From contig CM064697.1 of the NCBI GenBank assembly GCA_032717465.1, positions 9,072,140 to 9,136,139 of the forward strand: DNA of 64,000 nucleotides, in the 5' to 3' direction. This document shows positions 35,001 through 45,930 of the stretch, piece after piece. Every line of letters begins with the position of its first letter. Positions within the stretch are counted from its first letter, which is position 1. A model generated the notes under the pieces. The model did not search any database and was not told the origin of the DNA. It worked only from the letters and a program-made list of their open reading frames with translations. The position numbers and the translations under genes were made by a program. This DNA is from Coenobita brevimanus. Lineage: Eukaryota > Arthropoda > Malacostraca > Decapoda > Coenobitidae.

Positions 35001-35655
35001 CCTCGCCCAGCTACGTCCTGTGAAATTTAGAGAACGAAGACAGGTACCTATTCCATGTTTGTCCTACGCCACAAGACAGGACAAAAAAGAGCTGCACTGA
35101 AAGCCGATATGGACGATAAGCAAGTGCAGGTAAATGTTACCAAGACAGAATGTAATCGAAGTAAATCAAGGTTTGTCAGTCACACAACCCCGCTGTGACA
35201 AACTATTACTGACAGATTAAAATAAAAATGAAAAGTAAAAAAAAAAAAAAGCAAATGTATATTAGTTCGTACCGTAACTTTGCATAATTGCCGATGTGCA
35301 TTAGGAAGAGTCGGATAGATCTCCCCTCGTCCTGTTTTGCGTCCAAATTACTGCTCAGCAAAACGAGAAATAGACCTAGAGGAGGAGACTATCAGATCAT
35401 AATACAGCACAGCAAAGAAAGGTCTACCTGGAGTATCGTTCGAGGAAGCGAAAAATTTGTGGTATTTTTCTCCTAAGACAGCCTGGGTTATGTACTAAAA
35501 TTTTAAGCAGTTGTCTGTGTTTTTCTTGTTAATTAATAGTAACTTGTGTTGCGTATATAACTGACATATGGGGTTTTCCCTTTATTTAGTGAAAAAATAC
35601 GATAATAAATATTTTTGATAACTACAGTATGCGATCATAGTTCGTAAGATAGCAC
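35001..35655. other. Unique DNA, no gene seen
   Basis: Complex AT-rich sequence with an A14 run at about 35239. No assignable feature. Confidence 0.45.

Positions 35656-35657
<2 letters not shown>

Positions 35658-35698
<41 letters not shown>
35658..35698. repeat. (TC)n microsatellite
   Basis: About 20 units. Confidence 0.96.
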
Positions 35699-35701
<3 letters not shown>

Positions 35702-36156
35702 TAGTTTTTTTCCACTCCGTTTTTTTCTGTTCGTTATTCCTTGTGTCGTGCATTTCATCCTCATTTTCAAAAAAATTTTAACTTTTTTTTTTTTTCATCA
35801 TAGAAATTATTTTACCCCCTCCCCCACTTACCTTCCGTCTCACCTTGTGCTGTGTCATCTTACTTTTAGTTTCGTCTGCTCTCGTATTATTTTTGCTACA
35901 TTCATTCCTCTCAACTTCTCATTTTGTTTTCACTTTTCACATCCTGCCAATGCCTTCTCGTTGTTAAACGTTTCTCCCCCTTCTTAAGTTAAATTTCCCG
36001 CCCCCTTCTTTAATACACCTCAACCATCCTCGATCCCACGCCTTCATGGCTGTATATCATTCGGGGGGAGATTATGTTGCTTGAGGAAAAAGAGGAAACA
36101 TTACCCCAATCATCTGTCTGTCTTTCTATTCCCATTCGAATAATAGCAGTCCTCCG

Positions 36157-36272
<116 letters not shown>

Positions 36273-36289
36273 GCACAAGACGGTAAAAG

Positions 36290-36680
36290 GCAGGAGTATG
36301 GAGGGAAGAGGAGAACGTTGGGAAAAGAGACAGGAGGCATGGAGAAGGAGGAGGGGGAGGAGGCACGGTGGAGTAGGAGTAGGAGGAGGGAGATGTCTGC
36401 TTGATTTTATTTTTTCGACCATAATATGCAAAATCGTAAATTGGCTCCCCTCGTGAAGCTACTTAACGGGGCAAGAGGATGAGGAGGAGGGAGGGAGGAA
36501 AACAGAAAGGGAGAGGGGGAGAAAAAGACTAACGATGAAGTGGAGAGAAGGGGAGGAGGGAGAGATGGGTGAGGTAAAGAAGGGGAGAGGATAGAGAGAG
36601 GGGGGGGAGAGGTGGTGATGGAATCAAGAGGATAATAGATTTTGGAGATAAAAAAAAGAAATAATGAGAGAGGGAAGTGA
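36290..36680. repeat. Purine-rich (G/A) block
   Basis: GGAGGAGG and GAGAGG-type sequence on the + strand with one complex interruption at 36395-36470. No gene. Confidence 0.8.
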
Positions 36681-37045
36681 GAATTGACTTTACAACTACA
36701 TTCCTCTCCTCATTCTCGCTTCTACCCCCTCACTAGAAATTGTCTCTTTTGAATTTTATATGTATGTTTTTGTATTCATTGTTATTTTTCTGCAGTGCCT
36801 GTGAATGGGTGATCCAAGTTTATAGGCTGTGAACAAGATGACGTCGGTATCAGCATGTGGGGTTCTTTTATTTATGGACAAGTTTGTGAATACCGCAGGG
36901 ACTGGAAATTCTTATACCTCATAGTTTTGAGTGCGTGCTGAGAAGACTTTTATTATTACTGTGTTCTTTGATAAATGGAAACTTATTTTGTGACGTACTT
37001 GATAGCTGTTTGCCCTGTTGTTATGGTTACGATGTTAATGTCAGT
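36681..37045. other. Unique DNA, no gene seen
   Basis: Complex sequence without assignable features. Confidence 0.45.
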
Positions 37046-37048
37046 ATG

Positions 37049-37049
<1 letters not shown>

Positions 37050-37087
<38 letters not shown>

Positions 37088-37138
37088 TGGTCGATCAATA
37101 TATTACCGTACCATATTATTATTATTATTATTATTATT
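37050..37138. repeat. Two (ATT)n microsatellites
   Basis: ATT units at 37050-37087 and again at about 37115-37138, with 27 bp between. Confidence 0.95.
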
Positions 37139-37239
37139 GGGAATTATGATAGACATACCGGTATGTATACTAGAAGACAAACTGCACTGGAATGAAGGTT
37201 TACATTTGAGACGATTGAGTTGCGTGAATGTTTTTAGTT

Positions 37240-37470
37240 TATTTTATTTTTTTCCTGCAGACGGACCATTCAGAAATAATTTATTCTCAGTGTAAACATC
37301 AATCGCAAGACGGAGGGCTAGACAGGAAAACTATGCATATATTGAGTTACCGTCCATTTCTCATCTCAGTCGTTACTTTTCTTTGCATTTTGAAACTGCA
37401 TAAATATTTAAAGATACACAGCGTTAGTTTTCTTGATTATACCAGCGGATCTTTTGATTATATTATATGA
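37240..37470 (+). other. Possible exon preceded by a splice-acceptor-like tract (weak)
   Basis: A T-rich tract ending TTTTTTTCCTGCAG at 37260 is a good 3' splice site. From ACG at 37261 the frame stays open for 69 codons to a TGA at 37468-37470, reading TDHSEIIYSQCKHQSQDGGL at its start. Composition is not simple-repeat. No family is recognised, no donor is obvious and no AATAAA follows closely, so chance is the likelier explanation. Confidence 0.15.
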
Positions 37471-37829
37471 AATAGATTTGAGAGCGCATGCAAAATTCAT
37501 CATACACCAGTACCCTGACGTATACACCCCATTTATATTTTAAATTTTGGAACTATGGACCTCCAATGAAATATCCCTTTATTGTATTTAGACTGAATTA
37601 CAGTAAATTCCAATTTCCACTTTCAGTTCCCGGTACCTTATTCAAAGTTCTGCTGTCTGTTCACTGTAGGCGTGTATGTGCATAATTTTAATAATAGAGC
37701 TTGTTCCCTTTAGTCCCAAGATGCTGAAACGCTGACAAAATTATGATTACACTCTTAAACCGCTTGTCTTCGTTTTTCGCCGACTTATGTTTATATTTTT
37801 CTGTAACTCAAGTGGTACCAGTAGGATAT
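37471..37829. other. Unique DNA, no gene seen
   Basis: Complex AT-rich sequence without assignable features. Confidence 0.45.
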
Positions 37830-37895
37830 GCAGTCAGGGTGACGGTGTGGCCTTGTGCACAAAGGTTCGAATCTCCCGCAGGTGACCTGGAGTTT
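37830..37895 (+). mobile_element. tRNA-like SINE fragment with intact B box
   Basis: GGTTCGAATCT at 37864-37874 fits the RNA polymerase III B box. Upstream GTCAGGGTGACGGTGTGGCC resembles a SINE A-box region, followed by the imperfect hairpin CCTTGTGCACAAAGG. The A-to-B distance is short, so an internal deletion is likely. The tail is not recognised. A tRNA pseudogene is the alternative. Confidence 0.45.
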
Positions 37896-38042
37896 CGATT
37901 AAAGTCGTTGATCAGCATCCTACCTTAAATGTTCTGGATCTACAATAGCCTAACCTCGGGCCCCTACGCCACAAAGAGTAAAATATAGGAGTGGCTGCTA
38001 TCGTTTTGTCTCAACCAAGATTTCTGTCCATGTGTCGTAAAT

Positions 38043-38130
38043 CTCCTCACTATGTTGACGTATTTAAAATTATATTCTTGCTGCCACCAGACGATTTTAT
38101 TCAACTTAGGACAAACTTCTAGTGCTTAAG
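38043..38130 (-). mobile_element. TTAACCCCTTCA-family repeat, copy E1 (inverted)
   Basis: CTCCTCACTATGTTGACG, then TATTCTTGCTGCCACCAGAC and GATTTTATTCAACTTAGG is the reverse complement of the family core. It ends CTAGTGCTTAA. Placed head-to-head with E2, 20 bp away. Confidence 0.65.
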
Positions 38131-38150
38131 ATGCTACTGAAAGGTAGATC

Positions 38151-38247
38151 TAACCCCTTCAGCACGAAACCCCTATCGTAAGCAGAATATAATCGTCTGG
38201 GGATGGCAAGAGTAAGATAAAGAATTTGCACCGGATTGAAGGGGTTA
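38151..38247 (+). mobile_element. TTAACCCCTTCA-family repeat, copy E2
   Basis: A 97-bp unit with perfect 11-bp inverted ends TAACCCCTTCA (38151-38161) and TGAAGGGGTTA (38237-38247). The interior GCAGAATATAATCGTCTGGG then GATGGCAAGAGTAAGATAA matches the family core. Confidence 0.75.
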
Positions 38248-38249
38248 AG

Positions 38250-39310
38250 GCTGTATCGTATCAGGCTTAGTGTAAAGATTTGCAGTTTTTAACCCCGTAA
38301 CTTATTTGCCAAATTGATGCAAGACAGTCGAGGTCACGGTTAGACTTTTAAAATATTGAGTACTGCCAGATAACTTTTTTCTTGCGTCGTTTTACACTTG
38401 ACGTAATGGTGCTACTTTTTAATATTGTTATTACTAGTATAATTATTTTTTATAGTTGTTATAGTTGTCTTATTTCCTGGCCCAGTTGAGAATACAGAAA
38501 AACAGTATTAGTTTTTTTTTTTTTTTTTAAATTATTCTCGGTATATATTTATTTAAGGGTTCTACGCTACCCCACTGAAAATAATGAGAAATTACGGTAA
38601 GATACCAATATGATCATTTATTACTACAATGTTAATTATTATTTTTGTTGTTGTTGTTGGTAATGTTGTAAGAATTTCATATGGGGATCATACTAGAAAT
38701 ATGAAACTGGAAGATAATACAGACGCAGTAAATGGTACCATACAGTCCTCCAGAACCGTACCGGGAAGGACCAACCCACTAAGAGTACATGCAGATCCAG
38801 GAGTATAGTAACACAACCCCACCCAACCCTCACCTTTGGTCTCTGATTATGGGTCAGTTGGTTTGGTCTCACTTAAATACACTGACATTTAGGTAGTTAT
38901 TGCCTTCTGAAGTTATTTAATTTTCATCGTCTTTTAATTTGATTTTCTAATTCGTTGAGTAATGAATTTTTTTGTTATCGTAGACAATTTTGTAGCCATA
39001 GTTTACGATTTTTTATTTTCTCATAATTATTTAATGTACTCATGTAGTTTGTTAGGTACCGTATAAAGTATGTTGCATGTGGTCTGCACTAATTATCATG
39101 GATCTTCCTAAATTTTGAGTTAAATTGCTTTTTTAAAATCGTTTTTTACCATCCAGGTCTCTCATCCTATTTTGTTTAATTATAGAAATAGCTTTATTTA
39201 TTTTTGTGATTTTAATGTCTCTCATATATACACCCACGTACTTGTAAATGTTTAGTAATTTTTGGCTGTGCTGGTGTGCCTGACCTTTGACATCACTTGT
39301 GCACCTGCTA
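38250..39310. other. Unique AT-rich DNA, no gene seen
   Basis: Complex sequence with a poly-T near 38513 and a short TTG array near 38645. No assignable gene. Confidence 0.5.
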
Positions 39311-39311
39311 G

Positions 39312-39392
39312 CAACAGCAGCAACAATAACGACAACAAACAGCAACAACAACAGTAACTACAAGAACAGGAACAACAACAACAAGAACAATC
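39312..39392. repeat. Imperfect (CAA/ACA)n array
   Basis: CAACAACAA-type trinucleotides with CAG, AAG and ACG variants. Confidence 0.85.
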
Positions 39393-39399
39393 AGCGTCG

Positions 39400-39830
39400 A
39401 TGATCATATCAATCCGAGGGTCGGCGCCGCCAGCAGATACGGTAATTGACTGGTATCACTCGACTTGCGTACCTCCAGCCGTAACCCCCGGACCTGGAAT
39501 GCGCTTAAGATATATTTCTATGCTAGATCGGCGCTGGAGATAGTCCGTAATGAACCCCCTAATATTCTTATTGCCCGGGCCAGCTAGACTCTTACGTCCG
39601 GACGGCATCCCACACACAAATGCGAAAATCCGAAATCGCGTCTAGTGGTTTGGTGGTGGGGTGAGTTTTAAAAGAGCCCTCCAGACGCCCTCAGAAAGAA
39701 GCTGGCCAATCAAAGTTCTCCAGGGTTAGAGTTATTGGCCAATCAGAGTGGAGAGGTGGAAAGCCATCTGGCCACTCAGGGTCCGAGGGGTGGGGTGGAG
39801 GGGTGTGTGGTCAGCGACGTGTTTATCTCA
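39400..39830 (+). promoter_or_regulatory. CpG-rich island with twin CCAAT boxes; promoter or enhancer candidate
   Basis: Non-repetitive, CpG-dense sequence (e.g. GGGTCGGCGCCGCCAGCAG near 39418 and ACGTCCGGACGGC near 39593). Two GGCCAATCA motifs have CCAAT starting at 39706 and 39739, exactly 33 bp apart. That is about three helical turns, typical of paired NF-Y sites in animal promoters. No TATA box or gene start is evident downstream. Function is inferred. Confidence 0.4.
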
Positions 39831-41770
39831 CTCGGGTAAGGACCAGGGAGAGGGCAAGAGGGGGGAGGGCGGGGGAGGTTAGAGGTAAGGGTCTGAGGCT
39901 CTCGAAGGGTGAAACTTTAGTGGATAGGGCGAAGGTAATGGGTGAGGAGGGTGGTATGGCTAGGGTTGAGTGGGTGGGTGGAGAAATGATGGAGAGGGTT
40001 GTGTGGTAAAGATAGGGGAATAGGGTGAGGGTATGGTGGTGGGGAGTGAAAGAGTGGAGATAGTGGGAGTGGATGGGTGAAGAGAGGTGGTTTGATGAAG
40101 GTGGAGTGGGTAGGGTGACGGATCTGGAGGTACTGGGGTGAGGATGATGTAGTGGTGAGGATATAGTGAATTAGATGAAGACAAAGCTCTGGAAAGTATA
40201 AGGGTTTTGCTGTGAGGAAGGGTGAGAGCCTGCTGGATTGATGGTATGAGGATGAGGATCGTGGTTTGGCGAGGAAAGTGCTGATTGGTTGAATATATCG
40301 CAGTAAGATGTGTAGAGATTGTGGTTGGTGGTGTGTGGGGGATAGAGTGGATGGGATAAAGGTATGGTGGCGAGTTTAATGGTAGAGATGGTGGTATGGT
40401 AAAAGTAGAATGGGTGCGATGAATGTATGATAGTAAAGAGGGTAAATGTAATGCATTTGGTATGGTGAATGTGGAGTGGATGGGAGTGAATGTGTAAGGG
40501 TGGAAGGAGTGGTGTGGTGAGGATTGAGTGGATGGGATGGAGTCATGATAGTTAAGGGAGTGAACGTGGATGTGCTGGCATGGTAAGGGTTTAGTGGATG
40601 AGGTGAAATTGCGATGAGGGGTGCTGGGTTGTGTATGGCTGAATATGGTGTAGGTGAAGAATAACGTTTGTGGAGCTGAGAATGGTAGGGGTAGTGGTCT
40701 GGTGTTATGAGAAATGATGGAATGGTTTGAGTCAACATCGACCAAGGTAGTGGTATGGTTGAAATGAGATTAAAAAGGACATTAGTATGGTAGGAGGGAG
40801 ATGCATAGGAGTAGGGATGGTGTCATTTGGAGTAGAGGACGAAGAATTTATTGATGAAAGTAATGGGGTTGATAAAATTGTAGGGATGAGGGTAAGGTGG
40901 ACTTGAAGGTGATGTGAATAAAGGTATATTGAAGATAATGATGGTACTGTAGTTAACGTGGAATGCTGTGGACTGGATCGATGGGTGAAGTATATTAAGG
41001 TGAGGGCCCTGACTATGATGGCATGAAGACGAGGAATTAATTTGGCTGTAGTATGATAAAAGTGTAGAAGGGATAGTTATATGGAATGGCATAGATTGAA
41101 TTGATAGGTACTGTTATGGAACTAAGAACGGTACATATATCGGTATTACGGTGGGGAATGTGCTGGTAGTGGCATTAGAGACGACAATGAAGGTGGGATG
41201 GTTCGACGGGTGGGTGATGGTATGGAATGGGGGTGTTGATGATGTAAGGAATATGATGGTGGTTGTATGGTGAAGGTGAGGATGGTAGGAACGGGATTTG
41301 GTGGACAGTAGTGCAAATGGTAGTGCGACTGAGGTGAAAGTGTTACCATAGAGTATGATTTGATGCTTTAGTATGACAAATGGATAGTGGATTGATGATA
41401 TAAATGGTACGGCAGAAATGGATAGTTGATTGATACTGAACCGAGGAAGGCATAGATCTGGGCAAGGCATGCACAGAAATGGCTGCATAGGAAAAAAAAA
41501 AAAAAAAGGCGTTTGATAATGGAGTGAGAACGGTTCAGTGGAGCTGGGAATAGGTAGGATTTAGATAAGGGGGTGGGTGAATGAGAATGATGATGGTGAA
41601 AATGAGGACTGAACTAATGGAGACGATTGGAGGAATGGACGATGGCAAAAAATTGAGAGAAATCAGAGCTTCTGGAGGGAATATCATGAAGGTACAGTTA
41701 GTGGTGTGAGAGTGAGGAGAGGAGGAGGATGTGAGAGAGAAGAGAAGGATGGATAAACTAGACAAGTGAG
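39831..41770. repeat. Cytosine-poor G/T/A block, degenerate GGTGGTATGG-type repeat
   Basis: Nearly 2 kb in which the + strand has very few C. Words such as GGTATGGTG, GTGGATGGG, GATGGTA and TGAGGATG recur without a fixed period. The complement gives a 261-codon Ser/Thr/Pro/His frame on the - strand, best read as compositional. Confidence 0.75.
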
Positions 41771-41790
41771 AATAGTGATGATAAGTAATG

Positions 41791-41870
41791 AAGCGATTCT
41801 AAGACAGAGTGAAATCGTTTAGTGGTGACCAGAATAAAGTAATAAAGGGATCATCGTGCAGAAGAGGTTA
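41791..41870 (+). mobile_element. TTAACCCCTTCA-family repeat, copy F1 (5'-truncated or decayed)
   Basis: GTGAAATCGTTTAGTGGTGA then AGAATAAAGTAATAAAGGG and TCATCGTGCAGAAGAGGTTA match the 3' two thirds of the family. Ten bp upstream of F2 in the same orientation. Confidence 0.65.
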
Positions 41871-41880
41871 GTAGAGGCTT

Positions 41881-41985
41881 TTAACCTCTTCACTTCGTGT
41901 AGTTTGTTTAAAGCTGAGTAATATTGTCAGGAGGCAGCGAAAATAAAATATCGTAAGAAGGGGATCATTGTTCTGAAGGGGTTAA
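41881..41985 (+). mobile_element. TTAACCCCTTCA-family repeat, copy F2 with TTAA on both sides
   Basis: TTAACCTCTTCA at 41881 and TGAAGGGGTTAA ending at 41985 are 12-bp inverted ends with one mismatch, and TTAA stands at both extremities. The interior AGCTGAGTAATATTGTCAGG then GGCAGCGAAAATAAAATA is the family core. Confidence 0.75.
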
Positions 41986-41989
41986 TAGA

Positions 41990-42395
41990 TAAAGATGGAG
42001 GTGATGTGAACTGGGGAAGGAATTTGGACATGGCGGAGCTTAAATAGTTGAACAGCCATATATATTCTTTTGGGACATAGAAGACTGTCAGGAGCCTCTT
42101 TCATCCCTATCTGTGCATGTGTCACGTTAATATTTCCTTGTAAACTTAAGGATGTCGATATTAATTAAAATAAGACAAATGCAGTAATATATGAACGTGT
42201 AACATGGAAAACTAAATCGCAAGGGAAGAGGTACTAGGGAGATTCCTAAGGCTACGTGAATAAGTTAGAAATTTGATGAATGCGAGGTTGGAGAGTTTTG
42301 GGAAATAAAAAGCAGAGGTGGAGGTGAGGCGTGCTGAAGATTTTGTCGGGTCGGCGGTGGTGGTTGGAGGATGGTTGTGGAGGTGATGGAAGTGG
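41990..42395. other. Unique DNA, no gene seen
   Basis: Complex sequence without assignable features. Confidence 0.45.
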
Positions 42396-42396
42396 G

Positions 42397-42400
<4 letters not shown>

Positions 42401-42445
<45 letters not shown>

Positions 42446-42446
42446 A
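42401..42446. repeat. (GA)n microsatellite
   Basis: About 23 units with AA breaks, followed by a short GTA/GTC array. Confidence 0.95.
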
Positions 42447-42660
42447 AGTAGTAGTCGTCGTAGAAGTAGTAGTACGTGCTGTGAGTAGTAAAGAAGGTAC
42501 AATTAAGAGGTGAGGTGAATGCTGAAGGACCATTGCATGCAGAGGGGAACTTAAACAAGCGGGTTTGTTAGCATTGTTAGCAAAGGTAGTGCCGGGGCAA
42601 ATGGAACTTGTGCGACCATTTACGTCACATTCATCAGGCTAAGATACACCTAACCACCCA

Positions 42661-42765
42661 CCTGCCTGACAGTCTGCCTATCTCCTCATCTATATTCCTA
42701 CCTGCCTGACAGTCTGCATATCTCCTTATCTATATTTCTGTCCCGCCTGTCTGCATATCTCACTT
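42661..42765. repeat. 40-bp tandem repeat, ~2.5 copies
   Basis: CCTGCCTGACAGTCTGC recurs at 42661 and 42701, followed each time by (C/A)TATCTCCT(C/T)ATCTATATT. A third, shorter copy has GCCTGTCTGCATATCTC near 42744. Confidence 0.88.
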
Positions 42766-42769
42766 GCCA

Positions 42770-43230
42770 TCTCCCGACTCCACCCCCTCGCCCCTCTCTG
42801 AGCCGGAACCAACCCCCACTACATCTGTATCTACTACGAATAATTAAGTACCCGGCCCAGCTCGTTGGGTGTAGAAAATGTCTCTCTTTCGTTGTTCCTT
42901 CGTATGGACCGGGATGTAGCAAGAAGTATACATAATTTCTTTTCATATTCTTTGGTTGGGTGAAGTGGAAGCTGGTTTTTAGAGAAGGGGAGGGGAGGGG
43001 AGAGAGGCAAATAGAGAAAGCTCCTCCAGCTGTTAGTGTTTTTAACCAGAGTCTGTAAATGTTAAGATATCGAATATAAACAAGCTAAAAAAGAGTGACA
43101 AAAGCCAGCACTAGAGTTGGTGTTGTTTTGGTGTGTGTGTTCCTGACCTGGCGGCCTTATCTGTGTGGCCATTAGTCCGGCTGTCACACAACTCTCCTGG
43201 TGGGTGACAGAACACTCGCAATGGGGGTGG
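42770..43230. other. Unique DNA, no gene seen
   Basis: Complex sequence with a G/A-rich patch near 42985. No assignable feature. Confidence 0.45.
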
Positions 43231-43425
43231 GGGGGAGATGAAGGTCGGGGTGAGGGGAGGGGAGATGAAGGTGGGGGTGGGGGGAGGGGAGATGAAGGTG
43301 GGGGTGGGGGGAGGGGAGATGAAGGTGGGGATGGGGGGGAGATGAAGGTCGGGGTGAGGGGAGGGGAGATGAAGGTGGGGGTGGGGGGAGGGGAGATGAA
43401 GGTGGGGATGGGGGTAGAAGGATGA
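43223..43425. repeat. 27-bp G-rich minisatellite, 7 copies (G-quadruplex-prone)
   Basis: Unit GAGATGAAGGTGGGGGTGGG plus GGGAGGG. Copies start at 43235, 43262, 43289, 43316, 43339, 43366 and 43393; the fourth is 4 bp shorter. Each unit has several adjacent G3-G6 runs. Since 27 is a multiple of three, the - strand stays open as a 9-residue PTFISPPP-like repeat, probably fortuitously. Confidence 0.95.
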
Positions 43426-43439
43426 GGGAAGGGTGGACA

Positions 43440-43700
43440 AGTTGCCATTGGAGTTTTTGTTTAGTGTGATTTTATTTTTTTAAGTCGCAACCTGTAACAC
43501 TCTTTGTTTACTAAAAGTCTTTCCCAAGCTGAAACTGTACCGAGAATTAAATGTAAAAGACCGTAAGACATTTGCACTTGGGGGATATGAGGTAGCGAGG
43601 AGTGAGGGGGTGAGGGGATGGATGATGGGGAAGGGGGATGGAAGAGGGGAGGAGGGAGGTGGATTAGCTACGATTGAAGCTTTTTGTTTTCTCCGGTTTA
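43440..43700. other. Mixed unique and G-rich DNA
   Basis: A GGGGAGGAGGGAGG-type purine patch at 43590-43660 and otherwise complex sequence. No gene. Confidence 0.4.
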
Positions 43701-43719
43701 TTTTCGCATCCTGTTCAAT

Positions 43720-44560
43720 TCAGCGATGTTACCCCAGTGCACCAGCCTTGACCATCTGTTACCCCAGCCCTCCACTACACTCCTCCAACTTCTAACCCAA
43801 CCCTCCAGTCCATTAACCTCTTCCTACAGCATGATACCAATCCCTAAACCCTTCATTTCCTCAGTCTTACAATCCCCTGACCCCATATTTCCCCAGCTCT
43901 CCAATTTCTTGATCCCACAGTGCCTCAACATACCAACTATTTGAACCCATAATATCCCATGCCTTCCACCCATTGGCCATCCTAATATCCCAGCCATCCA
44001 ACTTATCGATTCCTTCTCCTTTCAGCTTCATTCTTGACTTTCATAGAGAACCAGCCCTTTTCATTCCCAGTGCCCCATCCCTCTCTTACCTTCCGCCTCA
44101 TTGCATATCTAACTTCTTATCGACTCTCTCCCCCATCGTCCTTCCTACCAGACGTCTTTACCCATCTACTTTCCTCCCAGACTTCTTTCGCTATATTCGT
44201 TCATTCCATATTTCATTCATTATCGTCTTTCTCCCTTGGCCTCTTTCGCCATCTTCCCTCCCATCGCCTCACTACAACCTAATTCCTCCCAGCAATGCCT
44301 CAACCTGCCTATCTCTCAACAACACCAACTTTCCGATCCACATAACCCAAACCCACCAAAAACCCAGCTTCAGGACTCATCAACGCCTGTTACCCCATCA
44401 CCATTTTTTACCTCCCCAATCCACAATACACTCTACTTCAGCCCCGTCTATTCCCAGCCCCTTCTTACCCTTAACCTCTTTCCTCACCAACCCCCTCCTA
44501 CCCCCAGCCTCCCAGCTCCACGCCACCAGCACCATAACTTCCTCGGAGCCGCGAGTTCAC
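43720..44560. repeat. Pyrimidine/A-rich block
   Basis: C/T/A-rich, G-poor sequence with recurring CCCAGCC and CCTCCCA words. The 206-codon frame is compositional. Confidence 0.7.
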
Positions 44561-45930
44561 CCAAAGTTCTGCGATGAATTTAGATCAGTGTAAAAATCAT
44601 CGTGTCATAACGTGGGGGGATGTCTGAAGTTCAGATCCACCCTCGGTTTTCTTCCAGCCCCTTTTTGTCCTTTCGATTCTTATTTTTCCTTCTTTCAGTG
44701 GACTCCTTGGATGTCTTTGCATTTTATTTCTCTTATATTTGTACACTTTCTTTCATTCTCTTCCTGCGCGCATCCCAGTTTTTCCCTCATTTTTTCTTTT
44801 TATCTCGTCCCCTGTCCTCACTCTCCCCTTTCTTATTTTCTTAGATTGGTTTGCATTTTATTTTTTTGATTTTATGTATCCAAAGTTGCACGATGAATTT
44901 AGATCAGTATAAAAACCGTCGTGTCATAACGTGGGAGATGTCTAAAGTTCAGAGCCATGTTACATTTTCCCCACGCATTTTTCATCCTCACGACCTCCAT
45001 TTTATTCTAAGACTTTCTTCATTTTACTCGTCTTATTTTCATCTTCCCATTTTCTTCTCATTTTGCTCCTCTACTCTTATCCGTTTTTTTTTTTCTTGCA
45101 TTAGACGGTGCCTCCTCTCATTATTCTTTTTCCTTCCCTTGCTTTTATCACAACCCTATTCTTCTTTTCCTAGACTTATTTACATTCTGTTTTTCATCTA
45201 ATTTCTCACCCAGACTAGCACGATAAATTTAGATCAGTGTAAAATATAATCATGTCATAAAGTAGGATGATGTCTGTATTTTTTGCTGCGCACTGTAATT
45301 ATCTCCCCCCCCCCCTCTTTTTCTTCTCGTCCTCATCCCTCTTTTTCTTTCATTACTATTTAATTTTCATTTTCTTTATCTGCCATTTTCTCTTTTACTG
45401 CTTTCACTTCCCTTATTGTCTTCCTTTTTGAGTTTTTTATTTTTTTATTTAACTTTGTCTTTTTTTTTTCTTCCTATTTCTTCCACCTTAGTATTTTCAT
45501 ATTTCTTAGCTTGTTCATTCGCTTTATTTTCTTATTGCCACTTTCTTTTCTTCTATTCTATTCTTCTTTCACTCCCTTGTTTTCCTAAGTATTCCTCTTC
45601 ACTTTGTTCCTCTTATACTTCCTTTTTGCATTCATCTTTTACTCATTTTCTTCCAGCTCCCCTTCTCACTCTAACATTCTCCCTCAGACTTTGTTACCAT
45701 TATTTCCCCTTGACTTTCTTTTGTCCTTTACCCTCCTTTCCTTTTCCCTTCCTTTATTCTTGGTTTAATTTTTCCTTCATTTCATTCGTTTAATAATTCT
45801 GTTCCTCTCCCTCCCTTTTCCCCTTCTTTTGTTATCCTTCTTCTTCTTTTTTTTCCCTATAATTATCCTAAACTCGTATCCAAAGTTCCTCGATGAAATA
45901 AGACTACGTGAAAAAGAACTTGTGTTTTTT
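44561..45930 (+). repeat. Long-period (~320-335 bp) tandem module, at least 3 copies
   Basis: A conserved stretch CCAAAGTTCTGCGATGAATT, then TAGATCAGTGTAAAAATC and TCGTGTCATAACGTGGG recurs at 44561, 44880 and 45211. A shorter match (CCAAAGTTCCTCGATGAAAT) is at 45881. Spacings are 319, 331 and 670 bp, the last about two periods. T-rich linkers between copies are also alignable (TTAGATTGGTTTGCATTTTA versus CTAGACTTATTTACATTCTG). No open frame runs through the conserved part. Confidence 0.75.

Noticed and set aside
37864..37874. Functional tRNA gene
   Set aside because: Only the B box is good. No complete cloverleaf with acceptor stem could be drawn, and the A-to-B distance is too short.
39960..40745. 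261-codon - strand frame rich in Ser/Thr/Pro/His
   Set aside because: The region is a C-poor low-complexity block, so the complement lacks G and stop codons are depleted by composition; no recognisable motif.
43062..43448. - strand frame encoding PTFISPPP repeats
   Set aside because: It is a translation of the 27-bp G-rich minisatellite; two frames are open at once and flanks lack any protein signal.
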